From an uncultured Eggerthellaceae bacterium (GTDB taxonomy: Bacteria > Actinomycetota > Coriobacteriia > Coriobacteriales > Eggerthellaceae), in contig CAJTML010000009.1 of the NCBI GenBank assembly GCA_910577495.1, positions 1-31,004 of the forward strand: a stretch of 31,004 nucleotides of DNA, in the 5' to 3' direction. Of the stretch, positions 7,582-15,232 are shown one piece after another. Positions within the stretch are counted from its first letter, which is position 1. Every line of letters starts with the position of its first letter. The notes under the pieces are model-generated. The model worked only from the letters and a program-made list of their open reading frames with translations. It ran no database searches and was not told where the DNA came from. The position numbers were made by a program, and so were the translations under genes.

Positions 7582-10032
7582 ATGAAAGTATCACTGAACT
7601 GGCTCTCTGAATACGTTGACGTACCCGCCGACACCAAAGCATTCTGCGATAAGCTTGACCTGACTGGTACCGGTGTTGAGGGTGTGGAGACACTTGGCGA
7701 GGCCTTCGACAACATCGTGGTGGGCGAGGTGCTCTCCTGCGACGCGCACCCCGATAGCGATCATTTACACGTTTTGAGTGTTAATGTTGGCGAAGACGAG
7801 CCGCTCCAAATTGTATGTGGCGCGCCGAATGCGGCAGCCGACATCAAGGTTGTGGTGGCGAAGATCGGCGCGGTGCTGCCCGGGGATTTCGCCATCAAAA
7901 AGTCCAAGCTGCGTGGTGTGACCAGCTGCGGTATGTGCTGTTCAGAGCGCGAATTGGGACTGAGTGGCAACCATGAGGGCATCTGGATTTTGCCCGAAGA
8001 TGCGCTCGTTGGCACCCCGCTTGCGCAGTATCTGTCAAACACCGATACCGTGCTTGATTTGGAGATCACGCCGAACCGCCCGGACTGCTTGAGTATGGTG
8101 GGTATGGCGCGCGAAGTGGGCGCTATGTATCAAACTGATTTTGCAAGTCCGCTTGCGGACATGGCGGCCCGCCTGGCTGAGGTAGAGCAGGGCGCAGACG
8201 TTGCTGATCTGGTTTCGGTTGACGTGGTGGATTTTGATCGGTGCCCGCGTTATACCGCGCGCGTGGTGGACAACGTCAAGATTGGCTCGAGTCCGGCGTG
8301 GCTGGCGGAGCGTGTCACGGCGGCAGGCGCTCGTTCTATCAATAACGTTGTGGACGTCACCAACTATATTATGTTTTTGTTCGGACAGCCCCTTCACGCG
8401 TTTGACTACGACAAACTTATGGAGTCAGATGGGCATGTTCGCATTGTCGTTCGTCCTGCTGAAGAGGGCGAAGCGTTCACGACCTTAGATGGCGAAGATC
8501 GCGTGCTGACTTCCGACATGACCGTGATTGCAACGCCTGAACGTGCGGTGGCACTGGCAGGTGTTATGGGCGGTCTTGAGACTGAGGTGACCGAAGAGAC
8601 TACGTCGGTGCTGTTGGAGGCGGCGGCATTTAGTCGCGCGCATACCTCTCGTACCAGCCGAAACCTTGGTCTGATCAGCGAGTCTTCCATGCGTTACGAG
8701 CGCGGTGTGGATGATGTGCCCGTTGAGCTTATCAGCCAGGCGGCGTGCGCGCTGTTGGCTGAGGTGTCGGGCGGTACCGTGCGCCCTGGTGTTGTTGACG
8801 TTCACGATGCGCTGACAAGCCCCATTGATCTGGAGTTTCGTGTGGACCGCTTCTGCGCCATGATGGGTGCGGATATCCCGCAAGACTTTGTTGAGGATAT
8901 TTTGGTGCGCCTTGGTTGTGAGGTTGCGCCTACTGATGATCCGCGTGTGCTTGCGGTCGTGGCGCCGACCTTCCGTCCTGACCTTGAGCGTGAGATTGAC
9001 CTGTATGAGGAGGTCTTGCGTCTGTGGGGCATGGATCGGGTTGAAGCGACGCTGCCGGGTGGCCGTGGTCGCTTTGGCGTGCGCAGCGCTGCTGAGCATG
9101 CGCTTGAGAAGGTGAACGCTACGCTTCGCGCCAGTGGCTTGAATGAAACGATGACCTATTCGTTTGCAGAGCCGACCGAGCTTGACCGTCTGCGCATGTC
9201 AAAAGAGGGTTTGGGGCAAGCCGTTGAGCTCTTGAACCCGCTTAATGCTGAGCAGTCAGTGATGCGCCAAAGCATCATTCCCGGTCTTTTGCGCAGCGTT
9301 GCCTATAACCAAAGCCGCGGTGTCTCCAATATCCAGCTTTACGAATCGGGCAAGGTCTTCTTCGCCCACGAAGGTAAGAAAAAGCCGAAAGAGCGCATGC
9401 GGGTAGCGGGTGTTATGGCAGGCGCTATGACTGATGCGGGTTGGAATGTATCACCTGCTCAGTTTGATTTCTTCGACGGCAAAGGTGTGGTTGAGAATCT
9501 TGCGCGTGAGCTGGCGTTGCCGAAGGTGCGCTTTAAGGCGCTTGAGGCAGCTGAGGCGCCGCATCTGCAGCCTGGACGTGGTGCGCAAGTGCTGAGCGAA
9601 GGCACCGTGCTTGGTTGGGTTGGCGAGCTTCACCCCTTGGCAGTGCACGACTTCGACATCCAAGGTCCCGTTGTTGCCTTTGAGCTAGACTTAGATGCGT
9701 TGGAGAAGGCACTTCGCCCAGCTCGTGACTACAAAGATGTGCCCATCTTCCCGGCGGTTGCCATTGACCTGGCGCTGGTGGTGGATGAAGGCGTTACTCA
9801 CGAGAAGCTCGTGCAATGCATGAGTAGTGCCGGTGGCAAGTTGCTTGATGACGTGCAGCTCTTTGACGTGTATCGTGACGAAGAGCGCGTCGGTAAGAAC
9901 AAAAAGTCAATGGCGTATGCCCTGACGTATCGCGCGCCCGATCGCACGCTTACCAGTGAAGAAGTTGATAAGGCTCATGAGCGTCTTGTGAAAAAGGTGT
10001 GCGCAGCGGTAGGCGCCGAAGTGCGAGGCTAA
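7582..10032 (+). CDS. pheT: Phenylalanine-tRNA ligase beta subunit
   Basis: The product is 816 aa, normal for the bacterial long-form beta chain. Start ATG 7582 (MKVSLNWLSEYVDV) has AGGAG upstream. Domains in order: N-terminal B1 and OB-fold tRNA-binding segment (about residues 40-150, including HPDSDHLHVLSVNVG and IVCGAPN); B3/B4 editing domain (about 210-390, including SINNVVDVTNYIMFLFGQPLHAFD); B5 (about 405-475, EIDLYEEVLRLWG at its end); the catalytic-like B6/B7 region; and the C-terminal FDX-ACB anticodon-binding domain from about 722 (YKDVPIFPAVAIDLALVVDE) to the end. It forms the heterotetramer with PheS and hydrolyses mischarged Tyr-tRNA-Phe. It lies 12 bp after pheS in the same operon. 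Confidence 0.97.
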   Translation: MKVSLNWLSEYVDVPADTKAFCDKLDLTGTGVEGVETLGEAFDNIVVGEVLSCDAHPDSDHLHVLSVNVGEDEPLQIVCGAPNAAADIKVVVAKIGAVLPGDFAIKKSKLRGVTSCGMCCSERELGLSGNHEGIWILPEDALVGTPLAQYLSNTDTVLDLEITPNRPDCLSMVGMAREVGAMYQTDFASPLADMAARLAEVEQGADVADLVSVDVVDFDRCPRYTARVVDNVKIGSSPAWLAERVTAAGARSINNVVDVTNYIMFLFGQPLHAFDYDKLMESDGHVRIVVRPAEEGEAFTTLDGEDRVLTSDMTVIATPERAVALAGVMGGLETEVTEETTSVLLEAAAFSRAHTSRTSRNLGLISESSMRYERGVDDVPVELISQAACALLAEVSGGTVRPGVVDVHDALTSPIDLEFRVDRFCAMMGADIPQDFVEDILVRLGCEVAPTDDPRVLAVVAPTFRPDLEREIDLYEEVLRLWGMDRVEATLPGGRGRFGVRSAAEHALEKVNATLRASGLNETMTYSFAEPTELDRLRMSKEGLGQAVELLNPLNAEQSVMRQSIIPGLLRSVAYNQSRGVSNIQLYESGKVFFAHEGKKKPKERMRVAGVMAGAMTDAGWNVSPAQFDFFDGKGVVENLARELALPKVRFKALEAAEAPHLQPGRGAQVLSEGTVLGWVGELHPLAVHDFDIQGPVVAFELDLDALEKALRPARDYKDVPIFPAVAIDLALVVDEGVTHEKLVQCMSSAGGKLLDDVQLFDVYRDEERVGKNKKSMAYALTYRAPDRTLTSEEVDKAHERLVKKVCAAVGAEVRG

Positions 10033-10070
10033 GGGCTTTCGGGCATAATACGAAGAGAAACTACAACATA

Positions 10071-10092
10071 AGCGGCGGGGCATCCCGCCGCT
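10071..10092 (+). other. Perfect 9-bp GC hairpin between pheT and degV
   Basis: AGCGGCGGG (10071-10079) and CCCGCCGCT (10084-10092) flank a 4-nt loop. There is no T run after it, so it is not a classic terminator. It ends about 25 nt before the GTG start of the next gene. It could pause or stabilise the transcript. Confidence 0.6.
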
Positions 10093-10116
10093 TCGCTTGC
10101 GAAACGGGGAATTTTA

Positions 10117-10977
10117 GTGGCTTCAAACATTGCAATTGTCACTGATACAAATAGTGGCGTAATGGCTGATCGGGCACAAGCTTTGGGTATACATGTGGTA
10201 CCGATGCCGTTTGTGGTTGATGGTCAGGAATGCTACGAAGGCGTCAACCTTGAGGCGGGACATTTTTATGACCGGCAAGCGCAAGGTGCAGTCATTGCCA
10301 CGTCGCAGCCGTCCATCGCAAAGCTGCAGAGTCTGTGGGATGAGCTGCTGACCACCCACGATGAGATCGTTTATATCCCCATGTCAAGCGGCCTTTCGGG
10401 CTCATGTGATACCGCGCGCCATCTGGCCAGCAACTACAACGGCCGCGTTGAGGTGGCTGACTGCATGCGCATCTCGGTGACGCAGCGCGAGGCTGCACTA
10501 GATGCGCTTCGCTGGGCTGCAGCGGGTCTGAGTGCTGAGCAAATTCGTGAACGCTTAGAGGCGGATCGCCTAGAAGCAAGCATTTATATTATGGTTGATA
10601 CCATGGAATACCTTCGCAAAGGAGGGCGCATCTCTCCTGCAGCAGGTGCTATTGGTTCGCTGCTGAAAATCAAGCCTGTGCTGCAAATTCAAGGTGACAA
10701 GCTGGATGCATTTAGCGTGGTGAAATCACTGAAAGCCGCAAAGCGCACTTTGCTGCAAGCGTTAGAAAAAGACATCCATGAGCGATTTGGCGGGGTGGAA
10801 AACGTGCATCTGTATGTGGCGCATACCAACCGTCATGCAGATGCGCAGGCGCTTGCGCAAGAGATGAAAGAGCGCTTCGCAAGTGATGACGTGTTTGTGG
10901 ATCAACTGCCGCTCAGCATTGCTTGTCACACCGGAGCAGGTGCTTTAGGTGTAGGATGTGCACGGATTTTAGCGTAG
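10117..10977 (+). CDS. DegV-family fatty-acid-binding protein
   Basis: The product is 286 aa, typical of the family. It starts with GTG at 10117, with GGGGA about 7 nt upstream. DegV/FakB proteins bind a fatty acid between two domains and, in some species, hand it to the fatty-acid kinase FakA for use in phospholipids. Seen: IAIVTDTNSGV (N-terminal strand and ligand loop), IYIPMSSGLSGSCDTA (the second conserved lipid-binding Ser/Thr loop), and YLRKGGRISPAAGAIGSLLKIKPVLQ (the family hallmark region). No FakA-like kinase lies in the window, so the partner is unknown. It lies 84 bp after pheT, with a hairpin in the gap, and 15 bp before the methionine aminopeptidase gene, with which it is probably co-transcribed. 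Confidence 0.92.
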   Translation: MASNIAIVTDTNSGVMADRAQALGIHVVPMPFVVDGQECYEGVNLEAGHFYDRQAQGAVIATSQPSIAKLQSLWDELLTTHDEIVYIPMSSGLSGSCDTARHLASNYNGRVEVADCMRISVTQREAALDALRWAAAGLSAEQIRERLEADRLEASIYIMVDTMEYLRKGGRISPAAGAIGSLLKIKPVLQIQGDKLDAFSVVKSLKAAKRTLLQALEKDIHERFGGVENVHLYVAHTNRHADAQALAQEMKERFASDDVFVDQLPLSIACHTGAGALGVGCARILA

Positions 10978-10992
10978 TAACAGGAGTTTAGA

Positions 10993-11877
10993 ATGTACGA
11001 TGGATTGGGTCGCCCGGGTCGCAATGATGAGTGCTGGTGCGGAAGCGGCAAGAAGTATAAGAAGTGCCACCTTGACTTCGACGAAAAGCTGCAAGCCTTA
11101 TACGATGAAGGCTATGAGGTTCCCCCGCGCGATTTGCTGAAAACTCCTGAAGACATTGAAGGCATTAAGCGCTCCGCCAAGATTAATATTGGCGTGCTTG
11201 ATATGGTTTCTGAACGCATTGGCGAAGGCGTCAATACCTTAGAAATTGATCAGTGGATCTACGATTACACGGTTGAGCACGGTGGTATTCCGGCTGATCT
11301 TGATTACGAAGGTTTCCCGAATAGCGTTTGCACCTCCATCAACGAAGTAGTGTGTCATGGCATCCCCAGCCAGACTGATGTGCTTACATCAGGAGATATC
11401 GTAAACGTTGACTGCTCAACTATTTTGGATGGCTATTTTTCTGACTCTTCGCGCATGTTTTGCATTGGCGAAGTTTCCGAGGAGCGAAAGCGCCTGGTAG
11501 AAGAGACAAAAAAGGCGCTTGAAGCTGGTCTTGCCGCCATTAAGCCGTGGGGCTTTTTAGGGGATGTAGGAGCCGCGGTCAAAGCGTATGCAAACTCGTG
11601 TGGGTTTAGCGTTGTGCGCGAATTTGGTGGTCATGGCATTGGATTTGAGTTTCATGAGGATCCGTTTGTAAGCCACGTATCGCAGGCAGGAACGGGCATG
11701 ATTTTAGTGCCTGGTCTGGTCTTTACAATTGAGCCGATGATCAATGCGGGTAAGCAAGAAATTGATATGTCTGATCCGAATGGCTGGACGGTGCGCACGA
11801 AGGACCGCTCAGACTCTGCCCAGTGGGAAGTGCAGCTGGTTATTACCGAGGACGGCTACGAGCTGCTTTCGTGGTAG
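10993..11877 (+). CDS. map: Type I methionine aminopeptidase with N-terminal SEC-C zinc motif
   Basis: The product is 294 aa. Start ATG 10993 has AGGAG 6-7 nt upstream. The enzyme removes the initiator Met from new proteins at the ribosome. The N-terminal 30 residues hold a SEC-C metal-binding knuckle, GRNDECWCGSGKKYKKCH, with Cys14, Cys16, Cys25 and His26. The catalytic domain shows all five expected metal ligands: Asp140 (NVDCS), Asp151 (SDSSRMF), His214 (GGHGIGFEF), Glu247 (FTIEPMI) and Glu279 (QWEVQ). The conserved FHE histidine is at 221. MAPs with an N-terminal SEC-C knuckle are known in several bacteria, where the knuckle may help ribosome contact. It is downstream of the DegV gene in the same direction. 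No clear terminator follows. Confidence 0.96.
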   Translation: MYDGLGRPGRNDECWCGSGKKYKKCHLDFDEKLQALYDEGYEVPPRDLLKTPEDIEGIKRSAKINIGVLDMVSERIGEGVNTLEIDQWIYDYTVEHGGIPADLDYEGFPNSVCTSINEVVCHGIPSQTDVLTSGDIVNVDCSTILDGYFSDSSRMFCIGEVSEERKRLVEETKKALEAGLAAIKPWGFLGDVGAAVKAYANSCGFSVVREFGGHGIGFEFHEDPFVSHVSQAGTGMILVPGLVFTIEPMINAGKQEIDMSDPNGWTVRTKDRSDSAQWEVQLVITEDGYELLSW

Positions 11878-11979
11878 CGTGCTTGAGTGTGCGTGGTTTG
11901 CGCGCAGCAAGAGATAGCAGTCTTACTGCCTGAGCATATCGGTCGGCTTTCTTACAATTTTCTTAAGATTGAAAATACC

Positions 11980-11993
11980 CAAACAAATGTTCG
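11980..11993 (+). promoter_or_regulatory. LexA (SOS) box-like palindrome
   Basis: CAAACAAATGTTCG differs at one position from the Gram-positive LexA/DinR pattern CGAAC-4N-GTTCG. It lies where the -35 region would be for the TATACT at 12004-12009, a repressing position. This is a pattern match only. Confidence 0.4.
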
Positions 11994-12003
11994 TGTTTTG
12001 AAC

Positions 12004-12009
12004 TATACT
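12004..12009 (+). promoter_or_regulatory. Probable -10 element before the unknown gene pair
   Basis: TATACT at 12004-12009 would start transcription near 12016, giving a leader of about 138 nt. No consensus -35 is seen. The leader contains a dyad, ACAAAAG (12020-12026) with CTTTTGT (12051-12057), enclosing a smaller GAACA/TGTTC stem. Confidence 0.45.
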
Positions 12010-12153
12010 TACGTCATCAACAAAAGCGCATGAACACGTATCGCGTTGTTCTTTTGTCATGACATCATAAGTAAGTTTACGTGAGCACATCGTTGTATAG
12101 GTATGGGTTTGTGCGCCTCCGTCTTTTCGTTTTGCGAAAGGAGCGTGGTTTGT

Positions 12154-12474
12154 ATGACCGTGCCCACTCACGCGTATCCCTCTTTTTGTGTACCCTTTGA
12201 CAACCTGGAACAATGTGCCATCACCCAGCAGGGAGGTAGCTTAGATGACCCAGGTGTAGGTGGTCAGGCATTACTACTCTTCGATGTGCTGCCGCTTGCG
12301 TGCCTCACTCCTGAAGAGGTAGCCCAGTTTGAGTTTTTAGCAACGAACTCGCCAACGCAAGCAGAAGCATTGGATGCTCTGGCTTCGGGCCAGGGGGTTT
12401 CTTGCATAGCAATGGTTGATGCAGCGCAATTGGCTTGCGTGCTTGAAGGTGTCCCTCATGAAGCCTTTGTTTGA
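12154..12474 (+). CDS. Hypothetical protein, first gene of an unknown pair
   Basis: The product is 106 aa. I chose ATG 12154 (MTVPTHAYPSF) because AAAGGAG lies 10 nt upstream; the frame could start at 12103 but without a ribosome site. I do not recognise the family. It is acidic, with no signal peptide or membrane segment, and rich in Leu, Ala and Cys. The second half (LTPEEVAQFEFLATNSPTQAE and DALASGQGVSCIAMVDAAQL) reads as helical. Its end overlaps the start of the next gene by 17 nt, so the two are probably translated together and may act together. A LexA-like box and a -10 lie upstream. It could instead be a lineage-specific regulator or chaperone-like protein; there is no direct evidence for either. 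Confidence 0.6.
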   Translation: MTVPTHAYPSFCVPFDNLEQCAITQQGGSLDDPGVGGQALLLFDVLPLACLTPEEVAQFEFLATNSPTQAEALDALASGQGVSCIAMVDAAQLACVLEGVPHEAFV

Positions 12475-13285
12475 AAAAGCGCGCACTGCCACACCAACGG
12501 AGTCTGCACCAACGCTGCTTGAGGCTATGCTTCTGTGCGAACAAGATGACTTGGTGGAAGCGCTTTGCAAGCTGTTGGTCTTGCAAGAAAACGTGTCCAC
12601 GACAAAAGGTGTGCGCAAACAGCTTCGCGCTCATGTTCAAGAAGCGTGTATGAGCTTTGAACGGATGCGCGGCTTGGTTGGTGATAGTGGTGCTGTGCTG
12701 GTGATTCCTCGTGAGGTGTTTTATGCCTGTTCATCGGGTGCTATTGGTCGCTTTATCAAGGCGCAGGGTGTCACGGCAACATTGTTTGACATGAAGACCT
12801 ATGCTCCTGCGGATACGGCAAAAGCCACCGCTCATCAGCTGTGTATCATGCCCTACAGTGCGGTTTCGCTTGCCTTGCTACCTTGGGTCTATGCGCTTTC
12901 GGCGCACGTGCATTTTCCACAGACGCTTTGCAAGGCGGAGCGCTATGAGCTGCTAGCCAGTGCGTTTTGGGAGTTAACCTATTTCGGGTGCGATGAGCAA
13001 TCGGTAGAAGAAGGCCAAAAACGAGAACATGCCCGCAGAATCAAGCAGGGTATCATGACGCCGCTGATGGCAGAAGAGGTAAACGTGTTATGCGGAGATC
13101 AGATCCATCGAATCGAAGACGCTTTTTTGGACGCGCAAGCACTTGATCTTGCTGGCGCAACGTGGCAAAACCACTTGTACCAAGCTCACGTTGCGCAAAG
13201 TGTTATGAAGCTCAAAGGTGCAGCTCATGAGCGCTTTTTGGCAGAAGTGGATGAGCTTAAGCGTACCCACCAACAGCATCACTGA
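12458..13285 (+). CDS. Hypothetical protein, second gene of an unknown pair
   Basis: The product is 275 aa. I chose ATG 12458 (MKPLFEKARTATP), with AAGGTG about 6 nt upstream and inside the end of the previous gene; the frame extends to a TTG at 12416 without a better site. I do not recognise the family with confidence. It looks soluble and mostly helical. A short motif, WELTYFGCDE (residues 171-180), resembles a W-E-x-T-F-x-G-x-x-E pattern I associate loosely with uncharacterised Gram-positive proteins. A basic patch (KREHARRIKQ, about 188-197) follows. A hydrophobic run at about 127-150 (LCIMPYSAVSLALLPWVYALSAHV) contains charged and polar breaks and is probably buried core, not a membrane span. 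The gene converges on the FKBP gene, whose terminator begins about 35 bp after this stop. Confidence 0.65.
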   Translation: MKPLFEKARTATPTESAPTLLEAMLLCEQDDLVEALCKLLVLQENVSTTKGVRKQLRAHVQEACMSFERMRGLVGDSGAVLVIPREVFYACSSGAIGRFIKAQGVTATLFDMKTYAPADTAKATAHQLCIMPYSAVSLALLPWVYALSAHVHFPQTLCKAERYELLASAFWELTYFGCDEQSVEEGQKREHARRIKQGIMTPLMAEEVNVLCGDQIHRIEDAFLDAQALDLAGATWQNHLYQAHVAQSVMKLKGAAHERFLAEVDELKRTHQQHH

Positions 13286-13318
13286 TGCCTGCTGATATCT
13301 TGGCACAGGGCAGTGCCT

Positions 13319-13358
13319 AGAAAAAACTCCGGCATGAGCTGTGTGCCCATGCCGGAGT
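13319..13358 (-). terminator. Rho-independent terminator after the FKBP gene
   Basis: On the minus strand, ACTCCGGCATG (13358-13348) and CATGCCGGAGT (13336-13326) form a perfect 11-bp stem with an 11-nt loop, followed by TTTTTT. It serves the minus-strand gshA-FKBP unit; the plus side lacks a T run. Confidence 0.9.
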
Positions 13359-13391
13359 AAAGCCTTCGTCTCTTATAAGAGGTGAAACGAG

Positions 13392-13787
13392 TTAGCCTTC
13401 AACTGACTCAAGCGTGATCTCAAAATTGAGGTCTTCGCCAGCCAGCTTGTGATTCATGTCCAGTTCAACAACGCCATTTTCAGCGGAGCGAATGACAACA
13501 GGAATCGGACGACCGCCCGGTCCAAGCAGGTACAGCTGCTCGCCAACCGGAATGCTTTGTACTAAAGAGTCGTCATGCTCGCCATAGGCGTCTTTTGCGG
13601 GAATGTGAACCTTTTTGGTTTCGCCAACCGTCATATCTTCTACGGCTGCATCAAAGCCAGGGATCATCTGGCCTGCCATGCAGACAAACTCAATCGGCTC
13701 ACCACGGTCAAGAGAGGAGTCAAATTTTGATCCGTCATCTAAGGTACCGGTGTAGTGCACCTTAACTTTTTTGCCTTTGTTACTCAT
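13392..13787 (-). CDS. FKBP-type peptidyl-prolyl cis-trans isomerase (SlyD-like)
   Basis: The product is 131 aa. ATG 13787 has AAAGGA 7 nt upstream. The protein speeds proline isomerisation during folding. Seen: VKVHYTGTLDDGSKFDSS (first FKBP strands), GQMIPGFDAAVEDMTVGETKKV (the active-site core), then an inserted-in-flap domain at about 65-115 (AKDAYGEHDDSL, NGVVELDMNHKLAGEDL), as in SlyD/FkpB. MNHKLAGEDLNFEITL is the usual closing strand of SlyD proteins. It lacks the His/Cys-rich metal-binding tail of E. coli SlyD. It has no signal peptide, so it is cytosolic. It starts 17 bp after the gshA stop and is followed by a strong terminator, so the two genes form one transcription unit. Confidence 0.93.
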   Translation of the reverse strand: MSNKGKKVKVHYTGTLDDGSKFDSSLDRGEPIEFVCMAGQMIPGFDAAVEDMTVGETKKVHIPAKDAYGEHDDSLVQSIPVGEQLYLLGPGGRPIPVVIRSAENGVVELDMNHKLAGEDLNFEITLESVEG

Positions 13788-13804
13788 TGTGTAGTCCTTT
13801 CGGC

Positions 13805-15094
13805 TTATTTATTAAACTCACTGGTTTCAGCGAGTGTTTTACGTTGTTGTACGAGCTTCGCAAGCGGCTCAAGGTAACCTTTTTCGTCCTCGGTTAAACC
13901 GGCTTGGGCAAGTGAAATGATTGTATCGCAAAGCTCAGGGGCTGGCGTGCCGTAGACGATAGCCTCATAACCTTTCTGCATGAGTGCATCTTTTGCTGCC
14001 ACGAAGGCGTCTTTATCTACATCAGCAAACAGCGCCTCAAGAGCATCAAGGTTTGCGGGGGTATAGAACAGGCCCTTTATGAGTGCAGCATAGGCAATGA
14101 CGTAGGGAATAGGCATGCTGTCTGCCGGGCGAATTTCAAGGTAGGTCTTAAGGCGCACGTCGGTAAAGAACATAGAGAGCGCATGCTCCACTTCGGCATG
14201 AGTCATAGTGCGCTCTGCATAGATTTCACCAAACGTACGGTCATCGTAGCACCACTGGTTTTGAGTGCAGGGTACCAAAATAGCAGGCGTATCCAAGACA
14301 TACTCAGCGTATTTACGCAGGGTAAAGTCAGGGTCAAGTGCTCCTGCTACCAGTCCGCACCGATCAGGATCAACGTGTTCCCACATAGAAGTGCGCATCA
14401 TATGATGCGTGCGCTTTTCGCCTTCGTAGATAGGGGTGTTATCGCATATGAGAGAAAGGAGGGGTACCAGTGCAAAAGCAATGCGTATTTTGCGTAAGCA
14501 ATCCGCCACTGAAGTGTAGTCAATTGAGATCTGGGTTGAAGCAGATCCGCGCATCATACATGGGCCGTCGGTGTCACGCTCGCTCAGATACATGTTCATG
14601 AACTGGTAGCGACGCTTAGGAATTAACTCCAGGGTGCGCGCTTTAGCGGTAGGGTTGTAGCCAACTGGAACAATGCGTTTGTTGTAGGGAGCCAATATGG
14701 CATTAACATCGTCTTCAAATGCGGTGAAGCATGCATCTGCTTCTTTAAGTGAGGTAAACGGTCCAGCTGAGAGTTCAACTTGTGCAGCAGGTTCAATAGT
14801 GATGGCTTCGCCAGGGCGGCTCACACCTAAGATATCCCCGCGGTCATCTTGGGTAACGCGCGGATAGGCGCCGCTCAGTTGGTGGAGGAGCCACGCTACA
14901 CCATGCTCATCTGAATAGCCCACCGGTGTCATATTGTTGTTCAAAACGATATGCTCAAGTTCAATGCCGAGTGCATGCGGAGCATGAACAGTTTTGATGC
15001 CGCTTTCAAAATATGAAACGATGGCATCAAGGTTGCTTTGACGAGCTGGTTGTGGCTTCGCAGGCTCGCCTTGTAGGTTAGTTGTTTTATCCAT
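13805..15094 (-). CDS. gshA: Glutamate-cysteine ligase, GCS2 (EgtA/plant-like) class
   Basis: The product is 429 aa. It starts at ATG 15094 with only a weak purine-rich site (GAGAG) upstream. The family joins glutamate to cysteine using ATP, giving gamma-glutamylcysteine, the first step to glutathione. Seen: GIELEHIVL near residue 43 (the GxExE start of the GCS2 fold), GEAITIEPAAQVELSAGP (nucleotide/glutamate site), MRGSASTQISIDY, MMRTSMWEHVDPDR, and LEIRPADSMP. These match the GCS2 class rather than the E. coli GshA class. Related GCS2 enzymes include EgtA and YbdK-type carboxylate-amine ligases, so a different amine partner is possible. No gshB or GshAB fusion is in the window. It is co-transcribed with the FKBP gene 17 bp downstream. 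Confidence 0.82.
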   Translation of the reverse strand: MDKTTNLQGEPAKPQPARQSNLDAIVSYFESGIKTVHAPHALGIELEHIVLNNNMTPVGYSDEHGVAWLLHQLSGAYPRVTQDDRGDILGVSRPGEAITIEPAAQVELSAGPFTSLKEADACFTAFEDDVNAILAPYNKRIVPVGYNPTAKARTLELIPKRRYQFMNMYLSERDTDGPCMMRGSASTQISIDYTSVADCLRKIRIAFALVPLLSLICDNTPIYEGEKRTHHMMRTSMWEHVDPDRCGLVAGALDPDFTLRKYAEYVLDTPAILVPCTQNQWCYDDRTFGEIYAERTMTHAEVEHALSMFFTDVRLKTYLEIRPADSMPIPYVIAYAALIKGLFYTPANLDALEALFADVDKDAFVAAKDALMQKGYEAIVYGTPAPELCDTIISLAQAGLTEDEKGYLEPLAKLVQQRKTLAETSEFNK

Positions 15095-15232
15095 GTAACA
15101 CGCTCTCTATCAGTGTTGTCACTTAAAATCCTACGTTAGTTTGTATACAATAGCTGCAGGATTGCCATGCTTGTCGGCAAAACGAAACCAATTCAAAACA
15201 AAACTTCTGTATTACGTTAAGGCGAAGCTTAT

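Noticed and set aside
8485..9099. Long minus-strand frame (204 codons) inside pheT
   Set aside because: It is opposite a certain gene and its protein is rich in Arg, His, Thr and Gln, as expected for an antisense shadow of GC-rich coding DNA.
15095..15232. Divergent promoters between gshA and the dehydratase gene
   Set aside because: TTGTCA and TATACAAT are present but their spacing (over 20 bp) is wrong in each direction, so I cannot assign a promoter.
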